In this document: positions 36,087 through 45,347 of the stretch, piece after piece
Numbering within the stretch: position 1 is the stretch's first letter
Layout: every line of letters begins with the position of its first letter
From: Odoribacter sp.
GTDB taxonomy: Bacteria > Bacteroidota > Bacteroidia > Bacteroidales > Prolixibacteraceae
Reading direction: 5' to 3'
NCBI GenBank assembly: GCA_013824715.1
Contig: PNOH01000009.1
Coordinates: forward strand, 50,959 to 114,958
DNA: 64,000 nucleotides
Made by a program: the position numbers and the translations under genes
The notes under the pieces: generated by a model
The model's input: the letters and a program-made list of their open reading frames with translations, nothing else
Told to the model about the DNA's origin: nothing
Databases searched by the model: none

Positions 36087-37349
36087 CTAATTCTTTCCAT
36101 TGAATTCCCGAATCGCCTCAACCATGGCCACAATATTTTCAACCGGAACATTTGCCTGAATGTTGTGAACGGTGTTGAACACAAAACCCCCGTCTCTGGC
36201 GAAAATATCGCATAGATGAAGGACTTCTTCACGCACTTGTTCCGGCGTTGAATAGGGCAAAGTTTTCTGGGTATCGATGCCCCCGCCCCAAAAAACCAAA
36301 TCTTTTCCAAATTCCCTTTTCAGGTGAGCCGGATCCATTCCTTTGGCGCTAATCTGAACCGGATTGATAATATCGAAACCGGCATCAATAAAGCGTCCCA
36401 TGAACGTTTCAACTGCGCCACACGAATGTTTGAACGATTTCCAGTGCGTGTTGGTGTGCATCCAATCGTTGATCCGGCGGTAATAGGGCAACCACAATTC
36501 GTCGAATTGTTCAGGAGAGCAGAAGGTAGAATCCTGCGTACCAAAATCGGTTCCACAGATGAATACAGCATCAATGTTATCACCAATAACCTCGTGCAAC
36601 CGACGGAAGTTTTCGATAGCAATTTCAGATTGACGATCAAAAATAGCGGTTATGTAATCAGGCCGTATAATAGTGCTCATGTACCATTCGGCAATGTCGC
36701 GGATACCTTTCGGGTGTTTCATCTGGATACCCGGAACAAGGGCAATATCTCCCAAAGCAGTTCCGCCAAGTCCGGCAATCACCGCTTTCCCGGTGGCTCT
36801 GGCATTTCTGGCAGCTTCTTTCCAGAATTCCAAATCACTCTCCGTGATCAGTCCAAATTCTTCCAGATTATCCTGAACATTCAGTTTTTCTTCATCAACA
36901 GGTTCCTGGCGGACGATAGCATCAGTAAAATAACTCGCTTTGGGCATCCGGGCTGAAGGAGCAACAGAAAGGTCGCCTTCTGGATAAATCAACAAATCAC
37001 CGTTCTTGTCGTATGTGGTATGAAAACCTTCAGGGAAAAGAACGGTTTGCCCCCAGAATGTTTTGAATTCTTTGAACGGTTCGTGGTTGAAAACTCCAAA
37101 CATGTTGTTCTTTCCCCAGGCGCCTATAACATCAATACCCATTACATCAATCAGTTCCTGATCAACTTCACCAAGCATCTGGTAAGGTTCAATTACGCGG
37201 ATTGGTTTGCTTGCAAGTCCGTAATATTTCCGAAGGTTTTCAACTGCAAGCACATGAATTCCGGTTACTGCTGTGGAGCCAAAATCTACCACCAGTTTAT
37301 CCGGCTGCTTGTGATTGACAGTAAAGTCAAATCGTTCTTTTGAGGTCAT
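36087..37349 (-). CDS. Uroporphyrinogen decarboxylase-like (URO-D superfamily) protein
   Basis: A 420-residue TIM-barrel protein of the URO-D superfamily, which contains haem-pathway decarboxylases and zinc-dependent methyltransferases (MtaA/CmuA-type). Seen: the N-terminal TSKERFDFTVNHKQPDKLVVDFG, FICGTDFGTQDSTFCSPEQFDELWLPYYRR, KHSCGAVETFMGRFIDAGFDIINPVQ, and a C-terminal GGFVFNTVHNIQANVP. The HxCG (HSCG) site can bind zinc as in methyltransferases, so this is more likely a methyl-transfer or related enzyme than HemE. It is last in a minus-strand run with an alpha-galactosidase, an oxidoreductase and a GH-like lipoprotein, which suggests a role in modified-sugar metabolism (inference). Confidence 0.75.
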   Translation of the reverse strand: MTSKERFDFTVNHKQPDKLVVDFGSTAVTGIHVLAVENLRKYYGLASKPIRVIEPYQMLGEVDQELIDVMGIDVIGAWGKNNMFGVFNHEPFKEFKTFWGQTVLFPEGFHTTYDKNGDLLIYPEGDLSVAPSARMPKASYFTDAIVRQEPVDEEKLNVQDNLEEFGLITESDLEFWKEAARNARATGKAVIAGLGGTALGDIALVPGIQMKHPKGIRDIAEWYMSTIIRPDYITAIFDRQSEIAIENFRRLHEVIGDNIDAVFICGTDFGTQDSTFCSPEQFDELWLPYYRRINDWMHTNTHWKSFKHSCGAVETFMGRFIDAGFDIINPVQISAKGMDPAHLKREFGKDLVFWGGGIDTQKTLPYSTPEQVREEVLHLCDIFARDGGFVFNTVHNIQANVPVENIVAMVEAIREFNGKN

Positions 37350-37399
37350 AGTAAGTTAGTTATAGGTTCCTTAATTTGTTTTGTTGTTGCGAGATACGG

Positions 37400-37445
37400 G
37401 TTACGAGTTGCGGGTTCCTGGAACTTGTAACCCGCAACCCGTAAC
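37400..37445. repeat. Long hairpin between two minus-strand genes
   Basis: GTTACGAGTTGCGGGTT (37400-37416) pairs with AACCCGCAACCCGTAAC (37429-37445), 16 of 17 positions, loop 12 bases. In the direction of transcription (minus) no T-run follows, so it may slow rather than end transcripts, or be a mobile palindrome. Confidence 0.6.
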
Positions 37446-37451
37446 ACTTTT

Positions 37452-39983
37452 TTACTTCATCACGACTACCGTCCGGTTGATACCTGGCGAAGTAACCGGA
37501 AATATGACCAATTCCTTACCCGCCGAAACCTCGACAAAATATTCAAAATCAGTGGTGATTTCCGAAAAAGGAATGGTGACTTCAAATACATTCCGGTCCA
37601 TCTTTTTTAGCCCAATCTCTTTATATTCATAAGTTCCCAGATTTTTCCACATCAATTTTCCGGAGATAGCCTTTTCGGAAGAAAGTACCCTGACCCTTAA
37701 ATAAAAATCTTTTCCCATAGAAAGAACCGACTCGTCGGTTGGTACAATCACCCGTGTTTTTCCGGTGTATTCTTTTGAGGGAAAGGCTTCATCGGGTAAA
37801 TCTACTCCCAGTTCCTTTAAGTATTTATCATGGCCTGTTATAGTTTGGTTATGCCTGTAATTATGCATTTCAAGATTGGCCAACATTCCCATTTCACCCG
37901 TTGTTGAGACCTTCGAAAGCAACAATTTTACAGACTGCTTCCATTTTTCAGCTAATTCAAGCCGAAGGGGCAAGACCTTGTCAATGGCCATACGTTGCTT
38001 TTTGGTTTTTTCTTTTTCCTTTTTAATCTCCTCAACTGCTAATTGCAATTCTTTAGCTGCCAGGGCGGTTTCGACTAATGATTTATTGAATTTCATGTTG
38101 TTAAGCCAATATTCATAACGTTCATGATTTCCTGCTCCGGGAATTGATGGCAGAATAGCCTGCATTTGTTGTAAAAACTGGTAACGATCCAATCGTTCAG
38201 TTAAATCCTCAACCGATTTATTGGTCATTAATGCACCTGGACCATCAATCCAGTCGGTCACGTTCAGGTGTGAATCCCCTTTATAGCCTTCTTTCTGTTC
38301 AACTCCCTTACCATCGAGCCAAACCAGCAATTTGATGAGCGACTCATAAGGGTATCCGAATTCGCTATTCACCCAATCGGTATAAAAATCAGCAGTTGAC
38401 AAATCGCGATTCTTTACTTCAGGAGAATTTTCCCATAGATTGGCCATCCAGGCTGCTCTTGCCAGGGCCGAAACATTGGGCGACAAATCGCGGGTTCGCC
38501 AGTGAATTCCGATGAGTCCGCTGCAGCCATACAGGTACGAATCGAGCGCGTCTTTCCGCAGACGACCTACCCACAATTGCGTACCGATTAAGTCGGGATC
38601 GTCTTCCATCCACGGGATTGACCACTTAGGACGATCATTGATAGCTTTGAATCCCTTTTCAACCGGAGTATAGCCAACTCCGCGGTTAATACAGCTAAAT
38701 GGCATATCTTTAGGCAAAACACGGTCGAATTGCGTCCGGTCTTTGGGCGGTCCAAGCACCCAGCCCGAGGTTGCCAGTTGAAACGGTTTTCCCATTTCGT
38801 TCAGCACTTCATAGGCCAACTTCATATCTTTTTCTGTTTTTGCGACATTGGCATCGCTCACTCCTTTCCATGTCCAGTCTTCCGGAGTCCAGAGCCAGTA
38901 ATAATTAATGGGGTAAGTTTTCTGAATGCGGATAAACATTCCACGATACAGTTCTTTAATCTGTTCGTCGGTTTCAGCCTTGATGTTATGCCGCTCGCGA
39001 ACTTCTTTGGGAATGATCAATGGAGTTTCGGTTCCCACACAGATTTTCACACCCAATGCTTTGGCCTGAGAAAATACTTCGTTAAACATCTGGCCTGATT
39101 CATTAAAAATCTTCAGGTTTTCGGCTTCAGTGTGTGGCCATCCCGAAACATTTTTCATGTAATCGGTGCCATAAGTATCCGCTTCGAAAATTTGGGAAGC
39201 TCCGAAACTGAAATCTGAAGTTTTAACCGGGGAATAGCCCCAGGTGCTGTCGTTGGTCGCGAAATGCAAAGCCGGATAAGCTGCCTTAACGGTCCCGTCA
39301 GGATTAATTTCACTTTCCTTACCAATCCAGACTAAAGGTTCGGCTTTTGGTCCACCGCCATCGAATTTGGCGCGATACGGATAGGTATGCAAACCGAAAA
39401 AATTCATCTTCATTTTAGGTAACTGACCAAGTATTGCATGATAATCATTCACGTTCCACCAGTCCGGCCCTTCAGGAAAGTCGTGGAAAGGCTGAATTCC
39501 GCGAACCGAAAACAAAGGTTTTTGGCGTATATCCAGATCGGGAATTTTGAAAAGGATTTTGCCATCAGGAATGACGTCGCCATGCAGGTAAAACCGGACC
39601 CCCAATTGTTCGGCGAACTCATAGGCAGCATACAAAACAGCCTGATCGGACCCTCCGGAAACAACCAATTTTTCCAAATCTGCTGTTATACTTGATTTCA
39701 GATAGTATTCTTCTTCAATCAGATCGTCCGGAACCTGATTTTGTCCTTTTCGTTCAAGTACGATGACTTGCCCGGAAGTTGGTATTTCGGCTTCGGAACC
39801 ATTGATTATTTCGGGTAGTAAACCTGTCCGCAAGTAAATATACCTGCGTATTTCGCTTGCGACAAGTGATTCTTTGGCGGTGGCATCCTTTGGAAGGAAA
39901 ATCTGGGGCACTTTGGGTTTGCACGAAACCAACAGTACAAGAAATACCAAAAGCAAAAGGATCGGGTCAATTATTCGTTTCAT
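37452..39983 (-). CDS. GH20/GH67-like lipoprotein (DUF4838-type predicted glycoside hydrolase)
   Basis: An 843-residue lipoprotein: signal peptide and lipobox VLLVSC (Cys21). Residues about 30-150 form the small domain that precedes the barrel in GH20 and GH67 enzymes (PKDATAKESLVASEIRRYIY, VVSGGSDQAVLYAAYEFAEQLGVRFYLHGDV). A TIM-barrel-like part follows (MKMNFFGLHTYPY, YYWLWTPEDWTW, GIHWRTRDLSPN), then a helical region (about 600-720) and a C-terminal beta domain. Exact activity cannot be read; a glucuronidase- or hexosaminidase-like activity is possible. It acts in the periplasm or on the outer membrane. The Gfo/Idh/MocA gene lies 29 bases upstream, so they are probably in one operon. Confidence 0.72.
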   Translation of the reverse strand: MKRIIDPILLLLVFLVLLVSCKPKVPQIFLPKDATAKESLVASEIRRYIYLRTGLLPEIINGSEAEIPTSGQVIVLERKGQNQVPDDLIEEEYYLKSSITADLEKLVVSGGSDQAVLYAAYEFAEQLGVRFYLHGDVIPDGKILFKIPDLDIRQKPLFSVRGIQPFHDFPEGPDWWNVNDYHAILGQLPKMKMNFFGLHTYPYRAKFDGGGPKAEPLVWIGKESEINPDGTVKAAYPALHFATNDSTWGYSPVKTSDFSFGASQIFEADTYGTDYMKNVSGWPHTEAENLKIFNESGQMFNEVFSQAKALGVKICVGTETPLIIPKEVRERHNIKAETDEQIKELYRGMFIRIQKTYPINYYWLWTPEDWTWKGVSDANVAKTEKDMKLAYEVLNEMGKPFQLATSGWVLGPPKDRTQFDRVLPKDMPFSCINRGVGYTPVEKGFKAINDRPKWSIPWMEDDPDLIGTQLWVGRLRKDALDSYLYGCSGLIGIHWRTRDLSPNVSALARAAWMANLWENSPEVKNRDLSTADFYTDWVNSEFGYPYESLIKLLVWLDGKGVEQKEGYKGDSHLNVTDWIDGPGALMTNKSVEDLTERLDRYQFLQQMQAILPSIPGAGNHERYEYWLNNMKFNKSLVETALAAKELQLAVEEIKKEKEKTKKQRMAIDKVLPLRLELAEKWKQSVKLLLSKVSTTGEMGMLANLEMHNYRHNQTITGHDKYLKELGVDLPDEAFPSKEYTGKTRVIVPTDESVLSMGKDFYLRVRVLSSEKAISGKLMWKNLGTYEYKEIGLKKMDRNVFEVTIPFSEITTDFEYFVEVSAGKELVIFPVTSPGINRTVVVMK

Positions 39984-40012
39984 CTGGGATTGTTGTTAGT
40001 CAGTTGTTCTAT

Positions 40013-41290
40013 TTAAGAATGTTTATATTTTCCGCGGTACTCTCTCTTGAGCAGCGCTGTGGCTGATTTGTTGTCCATGATCTCATTTTTAACCTGATTC
40101 CACTTGACCAACGACCCGGTGTAATACGAAATCATGGCCAGTTGTACTGTGGCTGTTGATTGGAATGCGTCTTCAGGAGTGCAGGCAATCAGTTTTTGAT
40201 CTTTATTTTTTACAGCATTCAGGAAATTTTCGACATGTTTTTCCTGCATCCCTTTGTTAGGAATCAGCAATTCCTCTCGTTTTCCTTCTTTTCCAGCATG
40301 AAAGAGAACTACTTTGGAATCCTCCGCGAAAAGTGAAGCTTTTTCTCCATGGAAAATAATGCCGTTGTTAAACTCCTTATTGGGATCGCCGGTTCCCCAC
40401 AAGCGGTGCATCCAAACAACCGGCGCTTTTCTGAAAGCCAGATTCGCCGTCAGGGTGTCGGGCGTTGTAATTTTATCTTTTAGGGCGAAAATTCCACCTT
40501 TGGTATAAAATTCTTCAGGCATCGATTCGCCCATAATCCGTCGGATAATGTCTATGTGGTGAATCCCCCAGTCAACCAGATGGCCATTGCCATATTCCTT
40601 TTCGAGGCGCCAGGCCATGTGACCGATGCTTGGCCGGTATTCCAGTTTGGGCGCCGGGCCGCACCAGGCTTCCCAATCGAGTGAAGCAGGCGGTGGCTGT
40701 ATCGTGCTTTCCTTCAATACCGGATTGTATTGTATTTGTGCTTCAATCTGATGAACGGGACCAATGGTTCCATCTTCGATCAATTGCTTTGCTTTCAGGA
40801 ACGCATCGCTTTGCCTGCGCTGGAAACCAATCTGTACAATATTACCGGCTTTTTGTGCGGCATTTACCATTGCCAGTCCTTCCATGACATCGTAGGCCAA
40901 CGGTTTTTCGCAATAAATGTCCAGGCCTTTTTCGCAGGCAGCGATAAACTGCAAAGCGTGCCAGTGCGGAGGCGTTCCGATGAAAACAGACTCCAGCCCT
41001 TTCATATCAAGCAATTCCTGATAATTCTTAAATGTTTGTGGTTTTGTTCCCTGAAGTTTTAATAACTCATCGGCGCTATTATTCAAATGATCCGAATCCA
41101 CATCGCAAACGCCTATCACTTCCACTCCTCCGACCGACAAGGCTGCTTTGGTGATGACCATACCATACCAGCCGGCACCAATTAAACCGATTTTTAACTT
41201 TTTTTCCTGCAAAATGCCTGGTATGTAAAAGGTGGAAACGAGTCCGGCTGAACCGACTGATGCTGTTTTGATGAAATTTCTTCGTTCCAT
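40013..41290 (-). CDS. Gfo/Idh/MocA family oxidoreductase with Tat signal
   Basis: A 425-residue protein beginning MERRNFIKTASVGSAGLVS, a twin-arginine signal, so it is exported folded with cofactor. KIGLIGAGWYGMVITKAAL is the Rossmann motif; CDVDSDH, YCEKPLAYDVMEGLAM (the EKP motif) and DWGIHHIDIIRRIMG are family hallmarks. Secreted members oxidise sugars or act as glycosidases via redox chemistry with tightly bound NAD(P). It lies between the alpha-galactosidase and the GH20/67-like gene on the same strand, in a likely glycan operon. Confidence 0.87.
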   Translation of the reverse strand: MERRNFIKTASVGSAGLVSTFYIPGILQEKKLKIGLIGAGWYGMVITKAALSVGGVEVIGVCDVDSDHLNNSADELLKLQGTKPQTFKNYQELLDMKGLESVFIGTPPHWHALQFIAACEKGLDIYCEKPLAYDVMEGLAMVNAAQKAGNIVQIGFQRRQSDAFLKAKQLIEDGTIGPVHQIEAQIQYNPVLKESTIQPPPASLDWEAWCGPAPKLEYRPSIGHMAWRLEKEYGNGHLVDWGIHHIDIIRRIMGESMPEEFYTKGGIFALKDKITTPDTLTANLAFRKAPVVWMHRLWGTGDPNKEFNNGIIFHGEKASLFAEDSKVVLFHAGKEGKREELLIPNKGMQEKHVENFLNAVKNKDQKLIACTPEDAFQSTATVQLAMISYYTGSLVKWNQVKNEIMDNKSATALLKREYRGKYKHS

Positions 41291-41424
41291 GGTGAATGTT
41301 TATTGGTTTGGTTCATAAATGCTCTATGATAAAGAAACAACAGATTTCTCAAAAATCAACGCCTGATTTGAAATTTTTTAGATATATCCCATAAATCTAA
41401 AATCAATAAATTTTCCTGATCAGC

Positions 41425-43539
41425 TTATAAAATCTTCACAATTTCGAATAATTTGCCATCGTACCTGTTATCCAGTTTTACCTGAAACCCTTTTCCTTCC
41501 AAATCCTTTCCAGTCATCTGGTCAATTTCTTTTCCTTCAGGAGCCGAAAGAATGCGGTAGTTTGCCGTAGGGTCGAGCATTTGGACGCTCACCCGCCGAA
41601 TGTTTTCATTCGAACCTTGTTTGAAAATCCCGACAATCCCTCCTGAAGAAGTATCGGAATTGATTCGCTGGAAACCGTCCCACGAACCTTCCATAGGTTC
41701 GCCAAAACCGGGCAAATCCTGGCGGAACGACATAAAATCGTGTTTGGTTTGCATCGCCTGAAGCCAGTCGGCATAAGCCCGGTACTTCTTTAGGTCGTTT
41801 GGTGATAATTGCCGTGGATCGCCCAACATGATGGGCAAAGCGCCTGCCAGCGACTTGATGTGCATTTCCCAGCCTTTGTCCTGCATTTGGGGATTACCGA
41901 TAACCAATGCAGTTGCCGGTATAGCAGGCGACCTCCACCATGCCATATTGCGTACCCGCAAGTCGGTTTTTTCACCTTTGTCGCCATCAAAGTTCGAAAG
42001 CCAGTTACCTTCGGCGTGCTTCAGCATGGCATAATCAATCATCTGCAACCCGCCCATGGTCTCGAAAGTACAATCAATGAACAGTTTTGGCTTTGTAGCA
42101 TGGAGTTCGTCAAAAAGTTCCCACATTCGTTCATAATTGGCATACATTGATTCATGATGATCTTTATGGCCGGAATGTTCTGTTGAATAACAACCTGAAT
42201 TTTCGACATTAAAAACATAGGCGCTTGAAACTACGGCAAAATCAAGCTTCAGGTATTCCAGACCATAGTCCACAGCTAATTTTAGCAATACACCTTTTAT
42301 ATAATCCTTCCAGCCAGTAGAATAACAGGCCGAGCGTATTTCATCAACAGCCTGGTCTATGTGAAGATTGGCGAAATTTCCATTTTTATCGCGGGCAAAC
42401 CACTCAGGATGTTGTTTAAACACATTGCTTTTGGAAGATGCGCTACCCACACTCACCCACAAACCTGGTTTCATTCCCAACGATTTGATGTAGTCAAAAA
42501 CCGGCTTTAAACCATTCGGGAATTTTTGGTAATCTATCCCCCAATCGCCGTAACTATCCTGCCAGCCATCATCAATCACAAATTCTTTCATCCCTGCATC
42601 CGCGGCTGCTTTAGCCAGTTCCATGACGAGTTTTTCATCAATATTTTTTTCGAAAGGGTTCCAGGTGTTGTAAACAAAGGTTGGTTTTTCATCCAATACA
42701 GAAAGACGGATGCCCATGTGTTTCCTGACATAATCGGGGACAGCGCTGCTAAGGATTTCTTCCGGATTTTTCCGGTTGTTGTAAACCATGGTGAAAACCT
42801 GCGGTGTTTCAAACGATTCCTGTGGTTTGATCCATTTGCGGAAGGGAAAACGTGCATCTTTATGGGTAAGACCAGTTGTGATTTCAGGTCCGTCCCAAAA
42901 CAAAGCAGTTCGTTTCAGTACTCCTGAAGCTTCATTTCCAATCACCATGCCCGCCTCCCAGTCCATGTTATGCACAATCATGAGCGCATCCTGCTTGTTG
43001 CCTTCATAAGGGCCGATTGATTTTCTCCGGCCGTAATCACTGTAAATCCAACTGAAAGTACTAGCCCAATAGTTGATTACATTCAGTTTTTCCACATCAA
43101 CCGATTCCAAAGAAGATGCCTCGCTGCCCAGGTTTTTGACCACCAGACTTTTGCGGATAACCGGTAAATTAGGATACATCAGGTATTTCAGGGTAAGTTC
43201 AATCTTTTTGTCACTGCTTAGTAAGGTAACAGCAGCGCCATTGCCCTGGAGCGAATCACTGATGGATTTTACACGAGTCAGACTCCAATTGCTTTTTCCT
43301 GAATAGATTATACCATTCGATTCGAACTGAAAGTCGGTATTTTCAGGCAGAAAATACTTAAACTCGCCGACCACAGGTTTATAGGAAGTTGTCAGAAAGT
43401 TACCTTCCGGAGATGGAAGCTGAATTACCCGTTGAACGATTCCGTTGTTCAAGGTTAAGGTATTACTATTCCAGGATGCAAAAGGCTGTGCTATTGCACC
43501 ATCAAATGCAAGTAAAATCAAGAACAAAAATACTTTCAT
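41425..43539 (-). CDS. Secreted alpha-galactosidase (GH36-like)
   Basis: A 704-residue protein with a signal peptide (MKVFLFLILLAFDGAIAQ). An N-terminal beta-supersandwich (about 20-280) precedes a barrel with FVYNTWNPFEKNID, EFVIDDGWQDSYGDWGIDY and GLEYLKLDFAVVS, where the Asp of KLDF is the expected nucleophile. The barrel pattern is GH36-like, although the usual C(S/A)SGGGR region is replaced by DCTFETMGGLQMID, so the exact substrate may differ from melibiose-type sugars. It would remove alpha-galactose outside the cytoplasm. It is first of four minus-strand genes apparently devoted to glycan use. Confidence 0.82.
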   Translation of the reverse strand: MKVFLFLILLAFDGAIAQPFASWNSNTLTLNNGIVQRVIQLPSPEGNFLTTSYKPVVGEFKYFLPENTDFQFESNGIIYSGKSNWSLTRVKSISDSLQGNGAAVTLLSSDKKIELTLKYLMYPNLPVIRKSLVVKNLGSEASSLESVDVEKLNVINYWASTFSWIYSDYGRRKSIGPYEGNKQDALMIVHNMDWEAGMVIGNEASGVLKRTALFWDGPEITTGLTHKDARFPFRKWIKPQESFETPQVFTMVYNNRKNPEEILSSAVPDYVRKHMGIRLSVLDEKPTFVYNTWNPFEKNIDEKLVMELAKAAADAGMKEFVIDDGWQDSYGDWGIDYQKFPNGLKPVFDYIKSLGMKPGLWVSVGSASSKSNVFKQHPEWFARDKNGNFANLHIDQAVDEIRSACYSTGWKDYIKGVLLKLAVDYGLEYLKLDFAVVSSAYVFNVENSGCYSTEHSGHKDHHESMYANYERMWELFDELHATKPKLFIDCTFETMGGLQMIDYAMLKHAEGNWLSNFDGDKGEKTDLRVRNMAWWRSPAIPATALVIGNPQMQDKGWEMHIKSLAGALPIMLGDPRQLSPNDLKKYRAYADWLQAMQTKHDFMSFRQDLPGFGEPMEGSWDGFQRINSDTSSGGIVGIFKQGSNENIRRVSVQMLDPTANYRILSAPEGKEIDQMTGKDLEGKGFQVKLDNRYDGKLFEIVKIL

Positions 43540-43732
43540 ACATATAGGTTTAGAAGGTTATTCGGAACTTTCAATTTTAATTTCCAATGACCAATCAAAA
43601 AATCCGCTCCATAAATTGGTTCCATCTCAAAAATAATAAAGATTCAATTCATTTGGACAAACTATCAATTTGAAACCAAGAAAAAGTTCGGATCATACAA
43701 AGAATAAATGTATTCCATATTTGCGTATTCTT

Positions 43733-43740
43733 TATATTTG
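43733..43740 (+). promoter_or_regulatory. -7 promoter element TATATTTG just ahead of the fluoride riboswitch
   Basis: TATATTTG matches TAnnTTTG; transcription would begin about seven bases later, at the 5' edge of the aptamer. Confidence 0.5.
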
Positions 43741-43743
43741 TCA

Positions 43744-43803
43744 ATGGCAATGAGGTCTGCCTTTAACCGCCTGAATTACATGTCAGGCTGATGACTTCTG
43801 ACC
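43744..43803 (+). promoter_or_regulatory. Fluoride riboswitch (crcB motif)
   Basis: The aptamer consensus is clear: GGCAATGAGGTCTGCC, then TTTAACCGCC, a stem CCTGA/TCAGG (GCCTGAATTACATGTCAGGC) and the conserved CTGATGACTTCTG. It lies 30 bases upstream of a CrcB fluoride channel gene, the classical target. It should turn on crcB when fluoride rises. There is little room for a terminator, so control may be at translation. Confidence 0.9.
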
Positions 43804-43831
43804 AAAGACAAATGATTTAAAATGTAATTTC

Positions 43832-44209
43832 ATGCTAAAATCTATCCTGATTGTTGGATTTGGCGGATTCATCGGAACTGTTGCCCGATTTTTGATCTCC
43901 CGGTATTTTCAGTTCAATCTCACTTCTGTTTTTCCCTGGGGCACATTTATCGTAAATATTGTTGGGTGCTTGCTGATTGGTATTATTTACGGAATTTCAG
44001 AAAAAGGCGATTTTCTAAGTCCTGAAGTCCGTTTATTCCTGACTGTCGGGATATGCGGCGGGTTTACCACATTCTCGACATTTTCGAACGACGCATTTTT
44101 GTTGCTTCGGCAGGAAGAATGGTTGCGATTCGCCTTCTATACCTCTTTCAGTTTTTTTCTGGGGCTTATAGCAGTTTACATTGGCCGCATCATTCTAAAA
44201 CTTTTCTAA
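43832..44209 (+). CDS. crcB: Fluoride ion channel CrcB/Fluc
   Basis: A 125-residue membrane protein with four membrane segments. Family hallmarks: GFGGFIGTVARFLISR at the N-terminus, FPWGTFIVNIVGCLLIG (central Asn) and TVGICGGFTTFSTFSNDAF (the polar track TTFSTF). It works as a dual-topology dimer exporting fluoride. A fluoride riboswitch lies just upstream and a DUF190 gene begins two bases downstream. Confidence 0.95.
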   Translation: MLKSILIVGFGGFIGTVARFLISRYFQFNLTSVFPWGTFIVNIVGCLLIGIIYGISEKGDFLSPEVRLFLTVGICGGFTTFSTFSNDAFLLLRQEEWLRFAFYTSFSFFLGLIAVYIGRIILKLF

Positions 44210-44210
44210 A

Positions 44211-44576
44211 ATGGAAAACTTATTACAGGCAGGCATTTTACGGATTTACATCAGTTCAACTGACCGGATCAACCAAACTCCGCTATCCGAATTCATTGTT
44301 TTTCAGGCAAAAAAAGAAGGAATTGCCGGAGCGACTGTCCTGAAAGGCATTCTGGGTTATGGCGCCAGTTCGGTGATCCATTCGTACAAATTCTGGGAAG
44401 TGAGCGAAAAACTACCGCTGGTAGTTGAATTGATTGACGAAGAAAATAATATCCGGTCGTTTTACGAAAAGCTTCGCCCACAGCTTGAGACTATGAAATA
44501 CGGATGCCTGGCAACTTTCAGTAAAACTGAGGTTTTGCTCTACAAACCGGGAAAGAAAAAGATGTTTGATGTGTAA
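44211..44576 (+). CDS. DUF190 domain-containing protein
   Basis: A 121-residue cytoplasmic protein of the DUF190 family, PII-like in fold: LRIYISSTDRINQTPLSEFI, EGIAGATVLKGILGYG and SEKLPLVVELIDEEN. DUF190 genes are very often paired with crcB and are thought to modulate the channel; the mechanism is not known. It starts two bases after the crcB stop and shares the fluoride riboswitch. Confidence 0.9.
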   Translation: MENLLQAGILRIYISSTDRINQTPLSEFIVFQAKKEGIAGATVLKGILGYGASSVIHSYKFWEVSEKLPLVVELIDEENNIRSFYEKLRPQLETMKYGCLATFSKTEVLLYKPGKKKMFDV

Positions 44577-44754
44577 AAAATTGTACATTAAGGAATGAAA
44601 GATTTTGAAGAATGGCTGCAAGCGAAAGAAAACAAGTAGTTTTATAAACCCAATTATGCTCTTTTTAGGCATTCATTAATCTCTTTTTCTATCTGTTCGT
44701 TGGTAAAAATCAAAAATAAAATCCCAAATTTGTATATTCAAAGTTTATACAACT

Positions 44755-44997
44755 ATGGAAAGTAAAGTAAAAAAATGGGGAAACAGTCTGGGAGTTCGCA
44801 TTCCCAAATCATTTTCGGTACAAGCCGGAATCACCGAAGGTTCTTCGATTGAGATAAATATAGATGGAGATAAAATTACCATAGCACCGAAACACAAAAA
44901 TGAATATTCAATTGATGAACTGATTTCGATGATTTCGGAAGATAATGTGCATTATGAAATTCAAACAGATGGCCCGGTAGGAAACGAAATATGGTAA
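44755..44997 (+). CDS. mazE: MazE-like antitoxin (AbrB/SpoVT fold)
   Basis: An 80-residue protein starting SKVKKWGNSLGVRIPKSF, the swapped-hairpin AbrB DNA-binding domain of MazE, followed by an acidic C-terminal tail (DELISMISEDNVHYEI) that would block the toxin. It overlaps the mazF start by seven bases, the usual coupled arrangement. It neutralises the MazF RNase and represses its own operon. Confidence 0.92.
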   Translation: MESKVKKWGNSLGVRIPKSFSVQAGITEGSSIEINIDGDKITIAPKHKNEYSIDELISMISEDNVHYEIQTDGPVGNEIW

Positions 44998-45338
44998 ACG
45001 CAGAAAAATACACTCCCCAGCGAGGCGACATTGTTTGGCTTGATTTTCAACCTCAGACAGGAAGAGAGCAGGCTGGTCGCCGGCCATCCGTCGTTTTATC
45101 GAACGGCAACTACAACAAGGTCGTAGGACTTGCGATCTTTTGTCCCATAACATCCAAAGTAAAAGGATATCCTTTTGAAGTTGCACTACCTGCAAATTTT
45201 CCCATTTCTGGCGTTGTTTTGGTCGATCAGATAAAAAGTTTGGATTGGAAAAACCGGAAAGCAGAATTTATCGGAAAGCTTGATTTTATGACTATGGAGG
45301 TGATATCGAGGTTGCTTGGTAAGGTCTTAGAAATTTAA
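44991..45338 (+). CDS. mazF: MazF endoribonuclease toxin
   Basis: A 115-residue protein of the PemK/MazF fold: PQRGDIVWLDFQPQTGREQAGRRPSVVLS at the start, FCPITSKVKGYPFEV and VLVDQIKSLDW. The Arg and Thr of the catalytic pair sit in GRRP and PITS. It cuts mRNA at short sequences when freed from MazE. The MFS gene starts ten bases after its stop. Confidence 0.93.
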   Translation: MVNAEKYTPQRGDIVWLDFQPQTGREQAGRRPSVVLSNGNYNKVVGLAIFCPITSKVKGYPFEVALPANFPISGVVLVDQIKSLDWKNRKAEFIGKLDFMTMEVISRLLGKVLEI

Positions 45339-45347
45339 AAAAATCCA

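Noticed and set aside
36087..37349. HemE (haem biosynthesis uroporphyrinogen decarboxylase)
   Set aside because: Length and the HSCG site fit the methyltransferase-like branch, and the neighbours are glycan genes, not haem genes.
44596..44640. A 14-codon frame (MKDFEEWLQAKENK) between DUF190 and mazE
   Set aside because: Too short to support as a gene; no context or conservation can be judged from the window.
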